Shown here: positions 60,580-64,000 of the stretch, piece after piece | How positions within the stretch are numbered: position 1 is the first letter of the stretch | Layout: every line of letters starts with the position of its first letter | Assembly: GCF_900116635.1 (NCBI RefSeq) | Contig: NZ_FPBJ01000009.1 | Span: 28,090-92,089, forward strand | Direction of reading: 5' to 3' | Length of the DNA: 64,000 nucleotides | DNA from: Xenorhabdus koppenhoeferi | Lineage (GTDB): Bacteria; Pseudomonadota; Gammaproteobacteria; Enterobacterales; Enterobacteriaceae | Translations under genes and position numbers: made by a program | The notes under the pieces: generated by a model | Told to the model about the DNA's origin: nothing | The model's input: the letters and a program-made list of their open reading frames with translations, nothing else | The model's database searches: none

Positions 60580-61833
60580 ATGGCGTGGAATCAGCCCGGT
60601 AATAACGGACAGGACCGCGACCCGTGGGGAAGCAGCAATAATAATGGCGGCAACTCCGGCGGCAACAATAGCAACAATAAAGGTAGTCGCAATCGTGGGG
60701 CAACTGATCTCGACGATCTGTTCCGTAAACTGAGCGAAAAACTCGGTGGTTTCGGTAGAAACAAAGGTGGAAATGGTTCTGAACAGACCCCTAAATTTGG
60801 TGGGCGTCTGATTGGCCTTGCCGTTGCTGCTGCAGTTGTTGTCTGGGTTGTAAGTGGTTTCTATACGATTAAAGAAACAGAGCGTGGTGTGGTTACTCGG
60901 TTGGGTAAATTTGCCCATATTGTTCAGCCTGGCTTGAACTGGAAAATGACGTTTATCGATCGGGTTCGTGCCGTTAACGTTGAATCTGTTCGTGAACTGG
61001 CGACAACCGGTATCATGCTGACATCAGATGAAAACGTTGTGCGTGCTGAAATGAACGTTCAGTACCGTGTAACTGACCCTGCGGCCTATCTTTTCAATGT
61101 CACCAATCCTGACAATAGTCTGCGTCAAGCAACAGACAGCGCAGTGCGTGGGGTAGTTGGCAAATACACAATGGAAAAAATTCTGACGGCAGATCGTACC
61201 ATTGTACGTAATGACACTCAGAAAGTACTGGAAGAAACTATTCGCCCGTACAAGATGGGTATCACACTGCTGGACGTTAACTTCCAGACAGCGCGTCCAC
61301 CGGAAGAGGTGAAAGCTGCATTCGACGATGTTATCGCCGCCCGTGAAGAAGAGCAAAAAACGATTCGTGAAGCAGAAGCCTACAAAAACTCTGTTCTGCC
61401 AATCGCTAAGGGTAATGCTCAACGCATTATTGAAGAAGCTAAAGCCTATAAGGTGAGTGCGATATTGAATGCTCAGGGTGAAGTGGCAAGTTTCGCCAAA
61501 ATCCTGCCTGAGTACAAAGCCGCACCAGAAATTACTCGTGAGCGCCTTTACATTGAAACAATGGAGCGTGTTCTGAGCCATACCCGCAAAATTATTGCGA
61601 ACGAAAAGAGCAATAACATGTTGGTATTGCCATTGGAGCAAATCCTGGGTCATCAGGCTGGAGCGCCAAAATTTCAGTCAGGAAGCAAGGTAACTTCGGA
61701 GCAGGGCCATACGACGCACTCAACATCGACACAAAGGCACTCAAGTTATAATGGCAATTCTGGTTATGACAGCTCTGGCTACGGAAATTCAAACAACCTG
61801 CGTGGTGATACGCAAAGACAAGGAAGACCATAA
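60580..61833 (+). CDS. hflK: HflK, FtsH-regulating SPFH membrane protein
   Basis: 417 residues. A cytoplasmic N-terminus very rich in Asn and Gly (residues 5-35), one membrane helix (LIGLAVAAAVVVWVVSGFY, about 75-97), then the periplasmic SPFH/band-7 domain and a long helix (EEEQKTIREAEAYKN). The C-terminal tail is Ser/Gly-rich and disordered. With HflC it forms the cage around FtsH protease. It lies two bases before hflC. Confidence 0.96.
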   Translation: MAWNQPGNNGQDRDPWGSSNNNGGNSGGNNSNNKGSRNRGATDLDDLFRKLSEKLGGFGRNKGGNGSEQTPKFGGRLIGLAVAAAVVVWVVSGFYTIKETERGVVTRLGKFAHIVQPGLNWKMTFIDRVRAVNVESVRELATTGIMLTSDENVVRAEMNVQYRVTDPAAYLFNVTNPDNSLRQATDSAVRGVVGKYTMEKILTADRTIVRNDTQKVLEETIRPYKMGITLLDVNFQTARPPEEVKAAFDDVIAAREEEQKTIREAEAYKNSVLPIAKGNAQRIIEEAKAYKVSAILNAQGEVASFAKILPEYKAAPEITRERLYIETMERVLSHTRKIIANEKSNNMLVLPLEQILGHQAGAPKFQSGSKVTSEQGHTTHSTSTQRHSSYNGNSGYDSSGYGNSNNLRGDTQRQGRP

Positions 61834-61835
61834 TC

Positions 61836-62840
61836 ATGCGTAAGTCATTCGTCTTTGTTATTGCTGTCGTATTGGTCGTGTTGTATTCGTCGATATTTAT
61901 CGTGTATGAAGGTCAGCGTGGCATTATGCTGCGTTTTGGTAAAGTGATGCGTGACTCTGAAAATAAACCTTTGGTTTATCAGCCCGGCCCGCATTTCAAA
62001 ATGCCATTTATTGAAACAGTTAAAACACTTGATGCCCGAATCCAGACTATGGATATCAAAGCTGACCGTTTTCTGACAAGTGAAAATAAGGACCTGATTG
62101 TTGACTCTTATCTGAAGTGGCGCATTGAAGATTTCAGTAGCTATTATCTGGCAACAGGTAATGGAGAAATTTCTCAGGCTGAACTGTTGTTGAAACGCAA
62201 ATTCAGTGACCGTCTGCGTTCTGAAATTGGTCGTCTGGATGTGCGCGGGATCGTAACCGATTCTCGTGGTCGTTTGACGACAGATGTCCGTAATGCGTTG
62301 AACTTGGGAACAGATGAAAGTGACTCAAGCGCAGATAGCGATATTGCTTCAGCTGCGGCACGTGTAGAGAAAGAAACGAAAGGTAAACAACCCGTCCTGA
62401 ATCCGAACAGTATGGCGGCTCTGGGGATTGAAGTTGTGGATGTTCGTATTAAGCAAATAAATTTGCCAGATGAAGTCTCCGGTGCAATTTATCAGCGTAT
62501 GCGTGCGGAACGTGAAGCTGTGGCTCGTCGTCATCGTTCACAAGGTCTGGAAGAAGCGGAGAAAGTCCGTGCAACTGCTGATAAACAAGCGACTGAAATC
62601 AAAGCTGAAGCAAACAGCCAGGCATTGGTTTTACGTGGTGAAGGTGATGCACAAGCGACCAAACTGTTTGCTGACGCATTCAGTGAAGATCCTGAATTCT
62701 ATGCATTCATCCGTAGCCTGCGTGCTTACGAAAAGAGCTTCAATAATGACGGTAACATTATGGTACTCAGCCCAGATAACGATTTCTTCCGTTATATGAA
62801 AGAGCCATCTAAGCAGAAATCCAAGCAAGCAACTGAGTGA
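61836..62840 (+). CDS. hflC: HflC, FtsH-regulating SPFH membrane protein
   Basis: 334 residues, the E. coli length. N-terminal signal-anchor helix (VFVIAVVLVVLYSSIFIVY), SPFH domain with GQRGIMLRFGKV, and the conserved NPNSMAALGIEVVDVRIKQI. The long alpha-helix is rich in charged residues (EREAVARRHRSQGLEEAEK). The C-terminal end DNDFFRYMK is conserved. Partner of HflK in the same operon. Confidence 0.96.
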   Translation: MRKSFVFVIAVVLVVLYSSIFIVYEGQRGIMLRFGKVMRDSENKPLVYQPGPHFKMPFIETVKTLDARIQTMDIKADRFLTSENKDLIVDSYLKWRIEDFSSYYLATGNGEISQAELLLKRKFSDRLRSEIGRLDVRGIVTDSRGRLTTDVRNALNLGTDESDSSADSDIASAAARVEKETKGKQPVLNPNSMAALGIEVVDVRIKQINLPDEVSGAIYQRMRAEREAVARRHRSQGLEEAEKVRATADKQATEIKAEANSQALVLRGEGDAQATKLFADAFSEDPEFYAFIRSLRAYEKSFNNDGNIMVLSPDNDFFRYMKEPSKQKSKQATE

Positions 62841-62909
62841 TCCTGATAGATAAACGATCTTAAAAGTCACTTAATCGACAAAATACGGCTTGCATGCCTG
62901 ATCGTATTT

Positions 62910-62944
62910 AAAGCCACTGTAAAAAATCTACAGTGGCTTTTTTT
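62910..62944 (+). terminator. Terminator after hflC
   Basis: AAAGCCACTGTA (62910-62921) and TACAGTGGCTTT (62929-62940), perfect 12-bp stem, then TTTTT. It ends the hflX/hflKC transcript. Confidence 0.93.
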
Positions 62945-63021
62945 GTAGTGGTGCGCCAAGCGCGTAGCACCTTGATTGACGCTGTACAATCAGACAAACG
63001 TATAGACAAAGGGTTATATTG

Positions 63022-63900
63022 TTACCGACATTTAGAACTTCGACGAAAATTGAGCCATATTAACCCCGAAACAACCAGAAGGAGTATGATTGCAATTCCC
63101 ATAACAGAGAAAATAGCTTTGTCGAAGGCTGACTTGGCTAAATTTACAAGTACTAACCCTGCACTATGTTCCATGCCTGTTGCTACATCTAAGGCACCAT
63201 CAATACTATCTTGAGCAATGCTTTCACCTGCAAAATAAAAAGGAAATTTAATTATATAGGTATATGTTATGGACATTATACTGCCCATTATAGCAATTCC
63301 TAAGCTACCACCAAGTTCATAAGAAACTTCTTCAATAGAGGCTGCCATACCAGCTCGATTAGGGGGAGTTGCTTGCATAATAGTATTGGAAGCCGCTGTT
63401 ATTGTTGCTCCAACACATATTCCCAATACAAATAAACACAATATCTGAGTATATAGATGCCCATAAAAACTGAACATAAGCGCGCTGATTGCGCACGCAT
63501 ACATTAATAAGGATGTAATAAGGAATTTAGCACTGTTTGTACGTGGAAGAATCCAGCCACTCAATGGGCTTGCTATAATTGCACCTAAAGATAGAGGAAG
63601 AAAGTAATATCCTGATTGCAAAGGGGTAAATGATAATACAAGCTGTAATCTCTGGCTTAAAACTAGGTTAATTCCCATTAAGCAAGCAGATGCAATCAAG
63701 CTGGCTATAACCGCAGATGAAAATAATGGGCTTTTAAAAAGCTTAAAATCAACTAGAGGATGTGGGCTTCGTTGCTGTCGGCGGATGAATAATACGAGAA
63801 AAGTAACAGATATAAGAAAACTAATGAACATAGATATATATGATGGATCTAATTTTGTTAATTCTTTAATGGAGTAAGAAAAACTGATTAATGCCGTCAT
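63022..63900 (-). pseudogene. MFS transporter, N-terminal part lost
   Basis: The 292 codons encode the C-terminal half (about eight helices) of a 14-helix DHA2-type exporter. Markers are SPLSGWILPRTNS, the conserved SYELGGSLGIAIMGSIMS and the extracellular loop before the last helix. A full family member has about 500 residues. An in-frame TGA lies 21 bases upstream of the ATG at 63900, and beyond it comes IS-derived sequence, so the 5' half was lost, probably by IS insertion. In E. coli yjeT or nsrR neighbours follow hflC, so this gene is accessory. Confidence 0.75.
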
Positions 63901-63918
63901 TATTGTTAGATGGCGTCG

Positions 63919-63999
63919 TCATGAAATACTCAACCAAAGAGCAAGGCAGCGGATTTGGACTGCGGCAAGAAACGATGCACTGTTTTTGGCGTAACGGGT
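63919..63999 (-). mobile_element. IS5-family transposase, 3' end only
   Basis: In the minus frame ending at the TGA 63919-63921 the peptide is TRYAKNSASFLAAVQIRCLA followed by LWLSIS. It matches the usual C-terminus of IS5/IS427-group DDE transposases (TRYDKTATSFLAAVQ...). The element continues beyond the window. Its terminal inverted repeat should lie between the stop and the MFS remnant (63901-63918). Confidence 0.7.
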
Positions 64000-64000
64000 C

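Overview
The window reads as chromosome of an enterobacterium (order Enterobacterales). Protein sequences and gene order follow the Escherichia coli plan closely, while moderate GC, AT-rich accessory blocks, lost neighbours and decayed transporter genes point to the Morganellaceae, most likely Xenorhabdus or Photorhabdus. The genus is inferred from memory of these families, not from a search.

Layout. (1) 1-6442: the distal enterobacterial common antigen (ECA) operon, rffH'-wecD-wecE-wzxE-wecF-wzyE-wecG, with most genes overlapping, ended by a hairpin. (2) 6800-8872: the amino acid permease thrP and the four-tRNA operon Arg-His-Leu-Pro with its own promoter and terminator. (3) 8873-9545: a gene-poor stretch with two matching palindromes and a decayed small ORF. 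(4) 9546-13655: hemCDXY (minus strand), divergent from cyaA, which keeps the CRP operator and UUG start known from E. coli; cyaY, lptM, dapF, yigA, xerC, yigB, uvrD (with a LexA box) and corA follow. (5) 24095-30055: ERIC element, rarD, yigI, recQ, second ERIC, pldB, yigL. (6) 30056-31234: a synteny junction holding a DUF1460 lipoprotein gene. It joins the 85-86 min block to the 94 min block of E. coli. (7) 31235-37337: mscM-psd-rsgA (minus) and orn (plus).

(8) 37455-52525 is the accessory region and the most interesting part. In E. coli orn is followed by three tandem tRNA-Gly genes, the DnaA-titrating site datA, and queG. Here the three tRNA-Gly genes are about 4 kb apart, each with its own TTGCCA-type promoter with a GC-rich discriminator. 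Metabolic cargo lies between and after them: a DAO-family flavin oxidase plus a DHA2 exporter; a fused indolepyruvate ferredoxin oxidoreductase; then a LysR regulator, an MFS exporter, a DUF6875 protein, a truncated tryptophanase-like lyase and an HpaB-type phenol hydroxylase. Much of this cargo has an amino acid or aromatic amino acid theme. Three copies of one palindrome, ATTCAA-N8-TTGAAT, mark the oxidase/exporter module. Before queG there are four perfect TTATNCACA boxes and a perfect IHF consensus, which I read as the datA locus.

(9) 52526-62840: queG, tsaE, amiB, mutL, miaA, hfq, hflX, hflK, hflC in the usual order, but with nnr missing between queG and tsaE. (10) 63022-64000: an N-terminally truncated MFS transporter next to the 3' end of an IS5-family transposase that runs off the window.
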